The notes below the pieces were generated by a model. It saw only the letters and a list, made by a program, of their open reading frames with translations, was not told the DNA's origin and did not search any database. The position numbers were made by a program, and so were the translations under genes. A stretch of 64,000 bases of DNA from Iris pallida (taxonomy: Eukaryota; Streptophyta; Magnoliopsida; Asparagales; Iridaceae), in the NCBI GenBank assembly GCA_029216955.1, contig JANAVB010004000.1, forward strand, positions 124,001 to 188,000, written 5' to 3'. Below, in pieces: positions 24,694-38,180 of the stretch. How positions within the stretch are numbered: position 1 is the first letter of the stretch; each line of letters opens with the position of its first letter.

Positions 24694-27600
24694 TGTGAGC
24701 ACCCTGAATTTCGGGTTGATTTTTTTTAATTTTTCTGATTGATTTAGTTTTAATAAATAATTTTTCTGTTTATTTATCCTTAAGTGTACTTTCCCGTGCC
24801 TTTGATATATAGTGTCCCACTCAAACTTGTTCCCTTGTGCTCGCAGAACTTTGGGTCGAATTAGACCATTTGATCATTAATTAATTTTCCCACTCTTTTC
24901 CTTGATCATTAATGGCACGTTACCGTAACTTTTAATTTGGGAGCACAAGACTAGTCAGTTTCTCGAAACCAACTTCTCATGCATGATATACTCGAGACGC
25001 TCGTCACCCAAGACCTTCGTGTCCCACTCAGACACGCCATTTTGTGCTCTATTTGCTTCACACAACTTTCCTGACACGTGACCCGATTTTATTTTACCCC
25101 ACGGTGTCACATTCATTTTCTAACTTGATTTGTGGGTACCCTGTCGACCAAAACCTGTCAGCCCCAATTATGGACATGGTCCACATTGAGCCTACTATCC
25201 ACATACCACTTGTGTCCCATTTATTGGAATCCCCATGTGCTACTTAATTGCCCATGATCATCAACACCTATTTTTATTCGATTTTTGCACAATGTCTGAT
25301 TTTGACCCAGTCCGGCTCCACGGAACCCAACCCAAGCTTAATGTTACCCCCCTCATGGACAACCACGTCCTAATTTTCCTAAAAAATATTAAATCCCTAC
25401 TATATCTATTTTTTTAAATACTAAATGGATAACCCCTTGATTTAATTTCCTAAAAGAATAATCAAATCCCCATTTAATCCTAGCCATGGATTTTTTCCCC
25501 CATAAATCCCAACAACACAACTTTTTTCCTACACTCACTCTCACAATCTCCCACACTTGGCCGGCCCTAAATTTTTATGGAGAGAATCTCTTTCTCTCTC
25601 TCTACTTTATTCCCTCATTAATTTTCCCCCTCACAATTATTCATCTCTTTCTCTCTCTCCCCCTCTCATTTTACTCACAACAGCAACACAACCACACACC
25701 CGATCACCATAGCTCACCACCACACCGCCACCTTCACCCAACCACCTTCGGCGTGGCCGAGCCACCACCTCCGCCGTCGGCCTCCACACACACCCGACTA
25801 CTCCTCCAACTTCTCCTCCTCCCATTCAAACTAACCGATCACTACCATCATCCATCCGCCCATCCATCCGTCGATCCGGCCACCTCCACCGAGCTGTACA
25901 GCCGCAGCTCTGCCGAGCCCCACCGTTCGTCACCGCTCCTTTGTGCCTCCGCCGGGCGAAGCGCGCCGCACAGCCGTACCTCGCTGCAACAGCAGCAGCG
26001 CACAATAGCAGCGGCAGCAGCATGCGCGGCAGTTGCGCGGCCACGGCGGCCGTCGTCGCCAACCACGCGCCACCGTGGGCACCCCCCCTCCGGCGAACTC
26101 CAACGAACAGCCCCCTGACGGCCACCGTCCTCCGGGATGCACCGTCGAGGCGATTCGTGCGTTTCGCACGAAGTCCCGACATGACGAGCTCGGGAACGAG
26201 GCTGAAATAGCATTCCGTCGCAGCGACTTCGTACACGTTTTCCTGGGAATCTGAACGTTGGATCGACGATTTCTTCGCCCCGTCACAATTTCGGTATATC
26301 AACCTTCATTTCTGTCAATTTTTGTCCGTTAATTTTATCGTTCGATACATCAAAATCGGCCACCAAGTTGACCGTTTAAATTGTATTAAATTTGGACAAT
26401 TTTGCGGGGCCAACTTCGTCAGCTTGTACCTCCTCCACCGCAGCTCTGTTTGGCGTGCTACTAGTTCCTGTGCGAAGCTGGTATAATCCTCTTGCTACCC
26501 CTCCAGTTTCGTTTTATTGTGAGCTTGTTTGATTGGTTGAATTCGATGCCAAAGTTGGTCGTCCGAATTCGTAATTTCCAACTTGTAAAATTCTATTTTT
26601 GAACACGGGACTCCAGATTTCATTTCTGACACCACCAGTAGACTCGTGGCGTCGTTCTGGCATATTTTCATATAAAATTTGTTAGATTTGGAGGACGTGG
26701 GCCCTAGCACGTTTTTCGATGCAAAGTGGGTCCCACAGTCCGGATCAACGGGACTTTTTGACGTCGGCTCATCGGAATCCAATTCCGGATATACCATTGA
26801 GTTTGTATCGTCATTCTGGACTCGTTGACATATAATTTGCTAGGTTTTTGGTAGATATTGGATCTGGCATGCATTTCGGTGCAAGTCGGATACCAATATC
26901 CGGGTCAACGGGTAATTTTGAGATCGGCTCATCGAAATCCAATTTCGGATATACAGTTGAGTTCGTATCGTCATTCTGGACTCGTTGACATATAGTATGT
27001 TGAGTTTTGAGAACGATGGCTCCGACACGCATTTTCGTGCAAACCGGAATTCCAAGTTCTGGTCAACGGACCAAATTGAGATCGGGTCAACGGAATCCAA
27101 TTCCGGATATACCATTAGGTTCGTATCGTCATTCTGGTTTCGTGGACAAATAATTTGTTATATTTTATAGACTTGCTTTCTTGTACGTTTTTCGGGGCAA
27201 AACGGCTCCGACACGGATACCGTTTTGACCCAAAATTACCTTTTTGCCCTTGTGTCCAAATTGGAGCGATGGATAGGCTATCCTAGCTAATTTGACCATT
27301 CTGGACACGTTGGCGATGTTTTTTTCATCGTCTGACAATGCTTGTTGTTAGTTTCTCTGAGTTTAACCTTTTTATAATTAATTAGTAATTAATTCTTATA
27401 ATGTTCGTATTTCGGGATTAGTACAACGAAACTGAGCTCAGTCAATTCCAGTGATCTCACATCGCTGAAATGGACAAGATGGACACGTGGATCACTATAA
27501 TAAGATTATCAACTTTATCGTTAATCATCTTATCTCGATTTGCGTGTCGTAATTTTCGACGTAAGAATAACGAAGTACACTTTATATCTTTAATAATTAG

Positions 27601-28945
27601 ACTAGAATTAACCCTGTTGACCAGAGTTGACCAGTTGACCAAAAAGTCAACTGTAAGTCAACACTTGACCTAGTTTGACTAGATTGTTGACCGGAGTTGA
27701 CCTAGAGTCGCTTTGACTTAGAAGAACCTAGTATAAGATAGATTGCTTGTAGAGATTCTTTTATTACAACTTGAACACCTTGTAACCTGTGTTGCTTTAA
27801 ATAGGACTCTGTGGCTTTAGTTGGACCCTTTTACTTATCAGCTATTCAGGTTATCGAGGCGAGTACATTCTTTGATCTTTTCATACTTGTCTCGACTATA
27901 CTCTTGCTCTATATTACTTTACTTGATGCTGACACGTATCTTCACGGATTAGTACTATATGGATCCTTTCCTGAGATGTTATCCCTCTACGGGTGCATCG
28001 GGTATTTCATGTTCATGTACTTTATCATGTGCATCATGTACTCCTTGTACTCGTACTAGTTCATGTATTTACATGTTCTCATGTGCTTCATGTGCTTTCA
28101 TGTGCTTCATGTGCTATCATGTGCCTCATGTACTACTCATTACATGAGTTCACGTATCTTTAGCTGTATTTATGTTCCTATAACGTAATTCGAATGGATC
28201 CTTATGTATTGATTGGGGCGGGGTGAGTAGAATTGGTTATGTGAACATTATCCCCAGTAGGTGTATTCATGTGCTTCTTAGCTGTATTCATGTGCCTCCT
28301 TAGTTGTATTCATGTCCCCCCTAAGCCGTTTATATAGCCATATTGTGCTCTAAATCACGTAGCTACTTACAGTCTCTACTATCATGTATTTACTTTCAGT
28401 TACAAAATATCTCCTATTTACTCGTACTTCCTATTCAGCACTTCCTGTATTTTACTCTATTGCATGATTTATACTCCTAACCTGCTATGAACTGTTTGAG
28501 AGATATGTGCCCGTTCCCGTCCTGACTGGACCTATTGATAAATTTTACAGATAGCTTGGAGGTTGTTGCTAGCCGAGAGGAGACACAGTAGAGGTCGGAG
28601 TAGATAGCTAGAGTTTCTTCTTTTATTTTCAGTTGTCTTGAGTTGTATTATGGATCACTGTATTTGAGCTTGAGATATATTTCTGGGTTTGTGTATCTTA
28701 GACACTTAGACTTCTATCTGCTGTATCTCTTTTGGATTTCATGTTTTGTCTATTTCCATTATGCTCTACCTTAGATGTGATTGAGTTTACATTCTGCTAT
28801 GTCACCCCCATTCGGGGAGTATAAACTGTTTAGCCTTATACTGTTAGATGCATGAGACCTAGGACATCTTTCTACCGTCGACACTGCGGCGTAGGCTTGA
28901 CGTACCCACGTCTCGCGCCCTAACTCTAGGGTGCGGGTCATGACA
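24694..28945 (+). repeat. E4 3' LTR (4252 bp)
   Basis: Begins TGTGAGCACCCTGAATTTCG and ends GGGTCATGACA. It carries the same modules as the 5' copy: GC-rich block (25700-26150), 158-bp repeats (about 26560-27230), W-boxes and TATA (27617-27805), U5 module (28512-28550). Lacks about 80 bp near 24810 present in the 5' copy. Confidence 0.88.
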
Positions 28946-28950
28946 CCGAC

Positions 28951-29288
28951 TAATTTGGTACAACCGGGTCTCCTAAACGTCAAATAATATTAATAATAAA
29001 TAATTAAACTATTTATAATGGTCATGTCACAACTTAGTCTGGTTTTTCTAGTTAGGAAATCACTATGGCTCGGCCTTCCCTGGCAAGGCTAATACACTAG
29101 TCAAGGCACGTCACTACACTATCCGTGCCACGATTTGTAGTCACCTTATACTCAAATTCCTAACCATGGCTAAAATTATTTACCATAATAATTAACTAAA
29201 TAATTATTTATAAAAATCTAAAAATCACCATTTAAATAAAATATATAATAATAAAAATATTTTAAAACTTCCGGAAAGGGGAGCAACA
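28951..29288 (-). repeat. E3 LTR, right, inner segment after E4
   Basis: Continues the E3 LTR (TTTGGTACAACCGGGTCTCC matches 10491-10510) and ends GGGGAGCAACA, next to the second CAAGG target duplication (29289-29293). Confidence 0.85.
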
Positions 29289-32256
29289 CAAGGTCTCTAT
29301 CTCCATTTTGTTGATGATCTCTAAGAAAATGATGTCGAATCTCGATATGCTTAGTACGAGAGTGACATACTGGATTCTTAGTCAAATTAATAGAACTAGT
29401 ATTATCACAGAAAATGGGTATGTGTGTGAAATATAATCAAAAGTCTTCTAATGCTTCACCCATAAAATTTGGGCACAACAACGTCCTACGGCGATATACT
29501 CAGCCTCAGTTGTTGATAATGCGACAGAATTTTAATTCTTACTAAACCAAGAGACTAGGGCTTTTCCTAGGAAATTACATGTGTTGCTGGTACTTTTTTA
29601 TCTACTTTACATCCGGCAAAATCAGCATCAGAATAACCGGTTAGGTCAAATGACGTGATTTTAGGATACCATAAGCCGACATAAGAAGTGCCTTTATGTT
29701 ATCGAAAGATACACTTAACTGCGCACAGATGTGATTCCTTAGGATTGGCTTGAAAATGTGCACACAAGCAAACACTAAACATAATGTCTGGTCGACTAGC
29801 AGATAAGTACAGTAAGCTACCAATTATACCTCGATACTTACGTATGTCGACGAGTTTGCCTTGTTCATCAATATCAAGCTTTGTTGAAGTCGCCATTGGA
29901 GTGCTAAGTGGTTTGACGGCTTCCAGATCGAACTTCTTTAATAAATCTTTTGTGTACTTTGCTTGATTTATGAATGTCCCATTATTGGTTTGTTTGATTT
30001 GCAGTCCGAAAATTTTTTTTAGCTCTCCCATCATGCTCATCTCAAACTCATTCTGCATACACTTTAAAATTTTTTGACAAAGAGGTTCATCAGTGGATCC
30101 AAAAATAATATCATCTACATATATTTGAATCAAAAGAAGATTGTTATTCAATGATTTTACAAACAGTGTAGTGTCAACATTTTCTTTTGAAAAACCGTTG
30201 TCAAGTAGAAAAGAGCTTAGACGATCGTACCAAGCACGAGGGGCTTGTTTCAAACCGTATAAGTCTTTCTTCAACTTGAAAACATAATCAGGATTTTTGA
30301 AATCAGTAAAACCTAGAGGTTGAGTTACATAAACTTCTTCTTTTATAAAACCATTCAAAAATGCGCTTTTAACATCCATTTGAAATTATGAAAATATGCA
30401 AATGTACATAACATGCGAATGGATTCTAATCTCGCAACTGGGGCATAAGTCTCATCATAGTCGATACCTTCTTCTTAATTGTATCCTTGAGCTACGAGTC
30501 GAGCCTTATTACAAGTCACTAAACCATTCTCGTTCAGTTTGTTTCGGAATACCCAATAGGTGCCAATGACCAGATGATCAATGGGTTTGGGAACAAGTTC
30601 CCAAACTTGATTCCGTTCGAATTGGTTTAATTTCTCTTGCATAGCATCTAACCAAAAATTATCACTACATGCTTCTTCAATATTTTTTGGTTCAAGCTGT
30701 GAAACAAAAGCAACACAAGAAGCTATATCTTTATTAGAGGAACGGGTACTTACACCCCTGGTAATATCACCAATTACCAAGTCCTTTGGATGATCTGCCA
30801 AAAATCTCATATCTTTTGGCATATCCTCAGGATTGCTGGTTTTGGCTTCTTTGCTTGTAGACTCAGCTGATGCTTGGTGTAAAGGTTCTGCATCTTTATG
30901 GAAATGTTTTGCAGTAGCTGTACTTGGTGTACTCATGTCTTCATTACCGTCATCGTCTGAACGTTGATTTAGTTCATCAAACTTGACATTAATTGATTTT
31001 TCGATGATCATGGTTTTTTTTGTTGAAGACTCTGTACCCTTTCCTCTTTGCCGCATAACCTAAAAAGATAACTTCATCGGCCTTTTCATCAAATTTACTC
31101 AAGTTGCCTTTACTATTAAGAATAAAGCATTTACAACCAAATATCTTAAAAAATGAAACAATGGGTGTTCTATCAAACCATAACTCACAGGGAGTCTTCT
31201 TCGATATAGGTAGAATTAGAACCCTATTGAGAATATAGCACGTTGTATTGACAGCTTCAGCCCAAAAATATCTAGGTACACTAAACTGGTTCAATATTAC
31301 TCTAGCCATTTCAGATAGAGTCCTGTTCTTACGTTCCATAACTCCATTTTGTTGTGGAGTCCTAGGGCAGGAAAACTCATACAAATAACTGTGTGTGTCA
31401 CAGAATTGCTTGAACTGTGCATTCTCAAATTCGCCGCCATGATCACTACGAATACGAGTAATCATGAAACCTTTTTCATTCAGTACTTTCTTGTAAAAGG
31501 TGAAAAATTCTGACAAAGTATCGTTCTTGTATGCAAGAAAATATACCCATGTGTATCTAGAGAAATCATCTAATATGACAAATGCATATAACTTACCACC
31601 TAAACTAGCAATTCTACTAGGTCCAAATAAGTCCATATACAACAATTGTAGAGGTCTAGTGGTACTTACAACATTCTTGGATTTAAAGACGGATCGAGTA
31701 GCTTTGTTCTTTTCATATTCGCTACATACCGTATCCTTCTTGAAAGATATGTCCTGTAAGCCCGTACCAACTTCTTTGTGGATAGTTTTGAAATTATGTC
31801 CATGTTTGCATGACCGAGTCTCATATGCCATAGTTGACTCTCAATGCTCTTGGCCATCAAGCATCTACCTGCTTTATTAGCATCTTCTAACAGATAGAAA
31901 ACATATATATTGTCTTTCCTGATACTTTAAAAGATAGTACTACCAGTTGAGCTATCAACTATAGTACATTTATCTTTGACAAAGTTAATGCCAAAACCGT
32001 GATCAGCTAAATGGCTTATGCTGAGCAGATTATGTTTTAACTCGGTAACTAGACAGATATCTTTAATCACAGGATAGGGAGCCTCACCAATGTCACCGAT
32101 ACCGATTATGTATCCTCTTAAATTATTACCGAATGAGACGTATCCTTCTTTATTCTTCTTTGACAGTGTTGCAAATAATGATGCATCACCGGTTATGTGT
32201 CGTAAGAAACCGCTGTCGAGGATTCATTTGCTTCTAGCATGTGAAGGACGTTCCAC
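29289..32256 (-). pseudogene. pol: E2 pol: protease, integrase, RT and most of RNase H
   Basis: Minus-strand order: an aspartic protease start (DSG near 32215, with an in-frame TGA at 32224-32226 just before it); integrase zinc region (LWHMRLGHANMD near 31825); integrase core (LLYMDLFGP; IRSDHGGEF; VMERKNRT); RT ([12 protein letters not shown] near 30375; [10 protein letters not shown] near 30110; [10 protein letters not shown] near 30035); and RNase H up to KHIEIRHHFLRDH. Several frameshifts and stops (near 31840, 31010, 30470 and 29640) make it non-functional. It is the closest in-window relative of E7 pol. The RNase H tail lies beyond E3 at 7114-7234. Confidence 0.88.
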
Positions 32257-34089
32257 CTGTAAAACAGTTTACAAATGAAACTCTTGGTACCCATTTCTTG
32301 TAGGGTCCTGACATGTTAGTTTTTGGTATCCATACATGAATATTTAGATCTACTAACTTTCTGATTCTACATACGGAGAATATATGACCAATGAGGCCCC
32401 AATAATGACATTTTGTATGTTGAGTGTTGAAAGTAGTGTGAGGTGCATGATTGGTAGGTTTTGGTTTTCTAGTATAGAAAATAGATGCCTATTAGTCTTC
32501 TTGGGCATAGGTTTGGTATGGTTTGGTCTGACAGTGTTTGATTTGGGTGTGTTCCGATGATTTGGTAATTGATACGTGTTAGAATAGGAAGCAGCACCTT
32601 CAGGCCATTTTCCTAAACTAATTTTCAACTTTTTGGAGGTGTCATATAATATAGTATAGTCAAATGTAAGTGTTTCCATTTTGACTTGTGCACACTGGAG
32701 ATTCTTTCTCTCCTTAGATAGGTCTTCCTTTAGCTGGATGATAGTTTGGTCTTTTTTTCAGATAACTTGATAGTCTCGTATAACAACGGCTTAATAGAGG
32801 AAAGCTCACCAGACTCAATAGAAGAATCATTATTTCTAACATAAGCTAGTTTGTCGGTAAGTCTTTCTATCTCACCTTTGTACTCTTTAAGTACCTTTTT
32901 AGAGGTTTCATATTCACTACGCAGTTTCCTGTAGTCATTTAACGGTCACTGAAAGCCTCTCCTAATTGTACAAAGGTGAAATCATCATAAGGATCAAACA
33001 GAGGATTAGTGGTTACCCGATCACAAGCCATCAAGCATACATTTACAGCGTCATCCGATTGTTCGTCTTCTGAATTGCTGGCTTCGCTCTCATGCCATAT
33101 GCTTGTGTTAGCGTACTTCCTTGATGCAGATATCTTCAGGTAGCCTTTGTCATATTTGTTGCTTTTTTTGTTAATGATGATGCTGTTGGGCAATCTTTCT
33201 TCATATGTCCTTTCTTCTTACATCCGTAGCAAATAGGATCTTCCTCGTTGTTGTTGTTGTTGCTGTCTTTTATTCTTCTGTTGAATCTCATGAACTTCTT
33301 GAATTTTCTTACCAGAAGAGCTTGATCTTCAGAGTCAAAGTCGCTGTCGTCAGAATCATCTTCGACAGTTCTTCTATGTTGAGCCTTCAAAGCGGTCGAT
33401 TTCTCTAACTTCTCCTTTGGTGTAGCATCTTCAACGTCTTGAAGTTCCAAATCGTGAGTGAGTAGCTTACCCATGAGTGTTTTTAGAGACATTATTGAGA
33501 AGTCATTTCCTTCAATGATTGCTATAGCCTTTGGAATCTTGTTCTTTGTGAGAGCTTGTAGTAGTTTGCGAATCTTCTCATGGTTACTGTATTCCTTACC
33601 TAATGAAGACAAAGGATTTATAATATCCAAGAATCTCATAAACATCTGAGGGACGGATTCATTTGACTTCATCTTCAAAGCCTCGTACTCTTGAGTACGT
33701 CTGCTGATCTTTGAATCCTTGACTTGTGTTATTCCTTCGTGGGTCACTTCCAGAAGTTTTTACACTTCATTTGATGTTGTGCAAGTTAACACCATATTAA
33801 ACTCAGTTTTGTCTAAAGCATAAAATAAAGCGTTAATAGCACGTGTGTCAAGACTGACCTTTTTCTTTTCATCCTCAGTATATTTATCATAGGGTTTATC
33901 AACTAAAACTCCCTTAACAGCAATACGAGGAGGCTTTTTGTAGCCATCAATAACTATAGACCATAAGTCAAAATCAAGAGATTTTAAGAAGAAACTCATC
34001 CGTGTTTTCCAATAAGTGTAGTTTGTGCCGTCAAACAGTGGAGGTCTATTTGTGGCTTGTCCTTCACTTGTAAATTTCACAGTTGCCAT
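32234..34089 (-). pseudogene. gag: E2 gag
   Basis: Starts at ATG 34089 and opens with a copia gag core (PPLFDGTNYTYWKTRM), then a first zinc knuckle CYGCKKKGHMKKDC (near 33220), as in E7. An in-frame stop at about 33760 and a frameshift near 33180 break it. The C-terminal gag frame runs through a GPYKKWVPRV motif and stops at 32234-32236, overlapping the pol frame that starts near 32256 in the +1 register. E7 has the same offset. Confidence 0.85.
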
Positions 34090-34160
34090 GTGTAATGCTG
34101 TGATCTATAAAAAAATTAAATATAACTACAGTTTTACCTTACTTTACCTGTATAATCCGT

Positions 34161-34172
34161 TCTGATACCAAT
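34161..34172 (-). other. Primer-binding site of E2
   Basis: On the minus strand, AT then TGGTATCAGA directly follow the 5' LTR end CCTACA. This is the usual initiator tRNA-Met complement of plant copia elements. Confidence 0.85.
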
Positions 34173-35092
34173 TGTAGGAATGAAGTCGTAAAGCAGAATA
34201 CTCTAGAGGGGGTGAATAGAGTAGGCAGCGGAATATTGCTAATTAAAAACTTGTTAGCAGTTAGATCACAGAAATAATATTAATAATCATAAAGTAATAA
34301 CTGTAAAGAAGAGAGATCAGAAGGCAAACGCAAACACAGCAATTTATACTGGTTTCCCTCTTGTGAGGACTAGTCCAGTCGGAAGAACTCTAGCTTCCAG
34401 TTTAATCCACTATTGAAAAATCCTGCAAGTTTTCATACGAAGTCCTTGCAACTTCTACAGACGTGAGCTTTAATACGAAGAACTCGACCAACTTCAGTTT
34501 TGAAGAGTCTTTCTTAAATCAAGCCTCTGATTACAATATCTCTGAAATCTTCTAAACCGCACCGTACCGACAAATTGACTAGAGAATTGTAACTGGCTTG
34601 GGATTTGAAAATAAAAGCTTTTTAGAAAACTCTTTGGAAGAAACGTAAGCTTTAGAAGAGAAGAGATGAAAGTGAATGAGTAATTTTAGAAGATCATAAT
34701 TCTTCTCTATTTACAGTTTTTCCAATGGAAGAACTCTGGCAGAATTTGGGCAGAATTCGGACAGAACTCTATGTAACAATCCGCAACTGAAGGGAGACCA
34801 AGTTCAAAAATCCAACGTTCACGTAACGTTCACTATGGCCGAACTCTGGCCGAGTTCTGTCAGGGTTTGGTCAGAAATATTTTAAGAAAATATTTTTGGG
34901 CTTTTTGAAATCCTTCAGAAGCTTTTGTAAAAAAGAGATGTTTTTCAAAACAAAGGTCATTTTTGAAAATAATTTTGGAGAGCCTATTTGCCCGTACGAC
35001 TTGGTGTACAATGTATTCCTAGACTCAAATAAAAATAAAAATTACATTGCATAAAGAAATACAGTCTCGAGTGGCAAACATAGCTTCGGTCT
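34173..35092 (-). repeat. 5' LTR of E2, truncated by E5
   Basis: Matches 3598-4534 with roughly 5-6% difference by eye. It stops at 35092, where the E5 LTR begins. The last ~130 bp of the LTR, seen at 4535-4666, are absent from the rest of the window. Confidence 0.85.
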
Positions 35093-35521
35093 TGTCACGA
35101 CCCGCACCCACTGTGAGGGTACAAGAACGTAACAGCGCCCAGCCTACGCCGCAGTGTCGGCAGTAGAACGCTGTTCTAGGTCATGAACTATAACTAACAT
35201 AATATGAATACTCTCCATTAGGAGGCCAACACAGAGGTATAACTCAATCACAATCTATAGATAGAATATGGCACGATAAAATAGATAAAGAAATCCTCAA
35301 CTGAGGTACAACAAAAATGAAATACAAGTCTTATCATCTCTAAAAATATACAAACTCTGCATCAAGAACAATAACTAAACGTAAAAAGGAAAACAGTCTA
35401 AGCTATCTATACTAAGCAAGGTATCGTCCTCAGCAGCTGTCTGAACCTCCCCAGGGGTCCAGGTCGCGAGTGTCATCTAGGCAAGCTCCAAAGTAAGGGG
35501 TGCAGGGTTCCTCATCATCCT

Positions 35522-35559
35522 CTGTAAATTTATCAACAGGTCCAGTCAGGACGGGAGCA
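35522..35559 (-). promoter_or_regulatory. Conserved U5 module resembling a 3' splice site (E5 LTR)
   Basis: Minus strand: TCCTGACTGGACCTGTTGAT followed by AAATTTACAG. Nearly identical to E4's module although the LTRs have diverged. Confidence 0.45.
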
Positions 35560-35882
35560 AGCACAATACATCTCAACAGTTCATAGCAGGTTAGAAAATA
35601 TAATCATGCAGTAAAGTAAGATATAGATACTGAAGAAATGCAATATGTAAACAGAGAGACAGAACTGTAATAGAAATATCTACTATAAGTAAAGAACTAC
35701 CATTGACTAGTGATTTAGAGTACAAGTCGACATGTGAACGGCTTAATTTGTACATGGCTATACTAAAGAGGCGTACATGGCTATTCTACTTTGGAATTGT
35801 TCACGTGGCTATTTATACTCCCCCGTACCCCCAATTAATACACAAGGATCCAACCAGGTTATGTTATGATTCTATGTAACAG

Positions 35883-36172
35883 CCACCGAAGGGTGGTAAG
35901 CCCCCAGAGGGTGATAAGCCCCCAAAGGGTGAGAAGCCCCCAAAGGGTGATAATCCCCCAAAGGGTGATAAGGACTGGTTTAGGACAGCTAATAGGCCTG
36001 CTAATGTACAGGTTTAGGGATTGGTTTGGTGTGGTTTGTAGGGGCTATTTAGTGACAGGTTTTTAGGAGTGATAAGGACTGGTTTAGGACAGTTAATAGG
36101 CCTGCTAATGGACAGGTTTAGGGATTGCTTTGGTGTAGTTTGTAGGGGCTATTTAGTGACAGGTTTTTAAGG
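35883..36172. repeat. 18-bp tandem repeat and 104-bp duplication in E5 LTR
   Basis: About five units of AAGGGTGATAAGCCCCCA (35887-35971) run directly into two copies of a ~104-bp segment (35965-36068 and 36069-36172; GGACTGGTTTAGGACAG start) that differ at about seven sites. Confidence 0.85.
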
Positions 36173-37200
36173 CTGGTATGGAGTGCTAAGGTGGCTGAAA
36201 TGGGGCTACTTAGGACTGATTTTGTGGGGCTAATATGGACTGCTACTAGGCTGGATAGGACTCTGCATATAGGTCAGTGAAACAACATGGCTATTGGCCT
36301 CAAAATAAATATTCAAAAATCAGTTGGAACTGGGAGACCAATGCCCAACACAGTGGATCAATTTCAGTTAGGGAAATGAATTCAATTCGACAATGAACAA
36401 CCCCATCACATATCCTTATAGTGATCTATACAACATTGAATCTAACTTCAAACAATTAAAGATAGGAAATCAATTCAGGTATTAAGGAGAACCTGACAGT
36501 TTTAAATAGGAAAATAATATCATTCAATTCATGTATCAGTCATGCATATTTGAATTCCAACACATTATCCAAAATCCCATTCATGAATCCAAAACCATTC
36601 TAACATGTTAAATCAATCTATCATGAGCTAGCAATTATGTGGGATCATTCATGACTATCTAAACATCAATTGAAATAGATTAAAATAGGAATTTCAGTAA
36701 GAAGAATCTCAGGTTTTTAGTAGAGAGGAGAAATCAAGTTCAGTTTTTAAAAAGAAATTGAATGACAGTTCTATTGAAAATAATCTCTAGTAGTTAGCAT
36801 ATCCAAAAGTCCATTTCAAACCCATTGTTTGCCATTGATTGTAAAAGTAAAGAACAATTATCGGAGGACTGAACTTAGACTCACAATACAAACTCGCTTG
36901 TACAAAGAAAGCCTAGGGACGAAAACCTAGGTACAACAATCTAAGTACAATTGTTTATTTTAGATTCTGAGGGGTGACGATAGAGGCTCGGGAAGGCGAC
37001 GGCAGCCCTGCCTTACTCCTTGGACGATCGGTATGCAGCCTTGGCTCCTGGTGTGAAGATAGTTGGCGTTGACGAAGAAAGGCTCTTTTTGCTCCTCTGT
37101 TGCTCTCCTGGCTTCTCTCTCTCTCTCTGTGTATTCTCTCTCTGACTCTGTATATTTTTATTCTTTTGTTGCCAGCCCTTTTGCAAAGAAATAATACTGG

Positions 37201-37215
37201 CTATTTATAAGAGTG
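37201..37215 (-). promoter_or_regulatory. TATA box of the E5 LTR
   Basis: CTCTTATAAATAGCC on the minus strand, about 950 bp inside the LTR from its U3 start. It is followed by a purine-rich leader (CAGAGAGAGAGAG). Confidence 0.6.
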
Positions 37216-38162
37216 GGGTATGATCATTAGGGTTTGCTAATGATCATTTGTTTGGAATGTCAGTGCTCCTTCAATCTATCTGAACCCTTGATCCTGATTA
37301 CAATGAATCTCGGCCATTAATGAGGATAGCACCGAATCTTGTGAGCAATTAATGTTAACAGCTTTAAATCTCCATGATGGATTCTACCAATATCCGATTG
37401 CTCGCCACGTGTCCCGTTGGCTTGATGATAAATATATGTCTTGATCTCAGTAATTATGATGATGATGTCAAATATATTTGTTGAGATTCGGTTAAATCGT
37501 TGATTGATCCGATGCCACGTATTTTGATTGTGGGTCCTGCCAGAGCCGCATAGGATGGGCAACACTTGAACCGCAGGGAGATACTCTTCGTGAGCCGTAT
37601 AGGACAATGCTTTATCGAACCGCAGGGAACGAACTCTCAATGAGCCGCATATGCATAGTCTTTGCGAGCCGCATGAGCTAGCGTTGTATTGAGCCGCAGG
37701 GGCTGAGCTCTCAATGGGCCACATATGGCTGATTTCTGCTAGTCATATAGGGTGACTTCTCAGTGAGCCGCATAAAGCTGTTCTCTATTTAAGCCGTATG
37801 GGATTTGCCACGTGGTAACCTAGGATTTCTGACGGATCGGGTCAGAGATCTTCTTCTTTTTTCGAAGAGTATCATTATGGCAGAGCCATTATGACACTTT
37901 ATGCCAGAGCCGCCACAGTCGTCAAATCGTGTCAGAGCATTAAATAAGGCCACTATTCAAAGGGCCAGCTATAGGAAAGGATCACAGGGGGACACGTGGC
38001 ATCGATCGAGCCGCATATTCCTGCTGAACCGCATACACTCTCGAGCCGCATGAGACAGAGAGTCTTCCTTTGAACTGTACAAGACAGCTCCCATATGAGT
38101 CGCATGGGCTTCGTATCCGGAGCCGCATGGACCATTATTCTGATATTTTCCATGCTTCTACA

Positions 38163-38180
38163 GGACCCCCTTCAAAGTTT
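38163..38180 (-). other. Polypurine tract of E5
   Basis: Minus strand AACTTTGAAGGGGGTCC directly before the LTR TG. E6 has the same layout at 63335-63348. Confidence 0.65.

Larger units (their letters stand above)
17713..28945 (+). mobile_element. E4: long-LTR gypsy-like element with degenerate interior (LARD-like), plus strand
   Basis: LTRs of 4292 bp (17713-22004) and 4252 bp (24694-28945), both TGTGAGCACC...GTGACA or ATGACA, flank a 2.7 kb interior without identifiable pol. The polypurine end TTCGAGGACGAAATTTTTAT followed by AAGGTGGGTAGGA is characteristic of Tekay-like chromoviruses. It is inserted in the right LTR of E3. Flanking CCGGA (17708-17712) and CCGAC (28946-28950), compared with CCGGC at the matching place in the intact LTR (near 10483), fit a 5-bp duplication with one later change in each copy. 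LTRs differ by a few percent, so it is younger than E3, consistent with the nesting. Confidence 0.88.
35093..38162 (-). repeat. E5 3' LTR (about 3070 bp)
   Basis: On the minus strand: TGTAGAAGC start at 38162; U3 with an array of GCGGCTC-type repeats (37540-38130); TATA CTCTTATAAATAGCC at 37201-37215; a leader with GAGAGAGA (37110-37130); a long AT-rich U5 with repeats; the conserved CCTGACTGGACCTGTTGATA module (35522-35559); and a GGGTCGTGACA end. The last ~900 bp align with the end of the E4 LTR. Confidence 0.6.

Noticed and set aside
36838..36870. Possible internal LTR end in E5 (CAATGGCAAACAATGGG on the minus strand looks a little like a PBS)
   Set aside because: The match to the Tat PBS is weak and U5-type sequence continues to 35093, so I kept one LTR; the doubt is noted in a finding.
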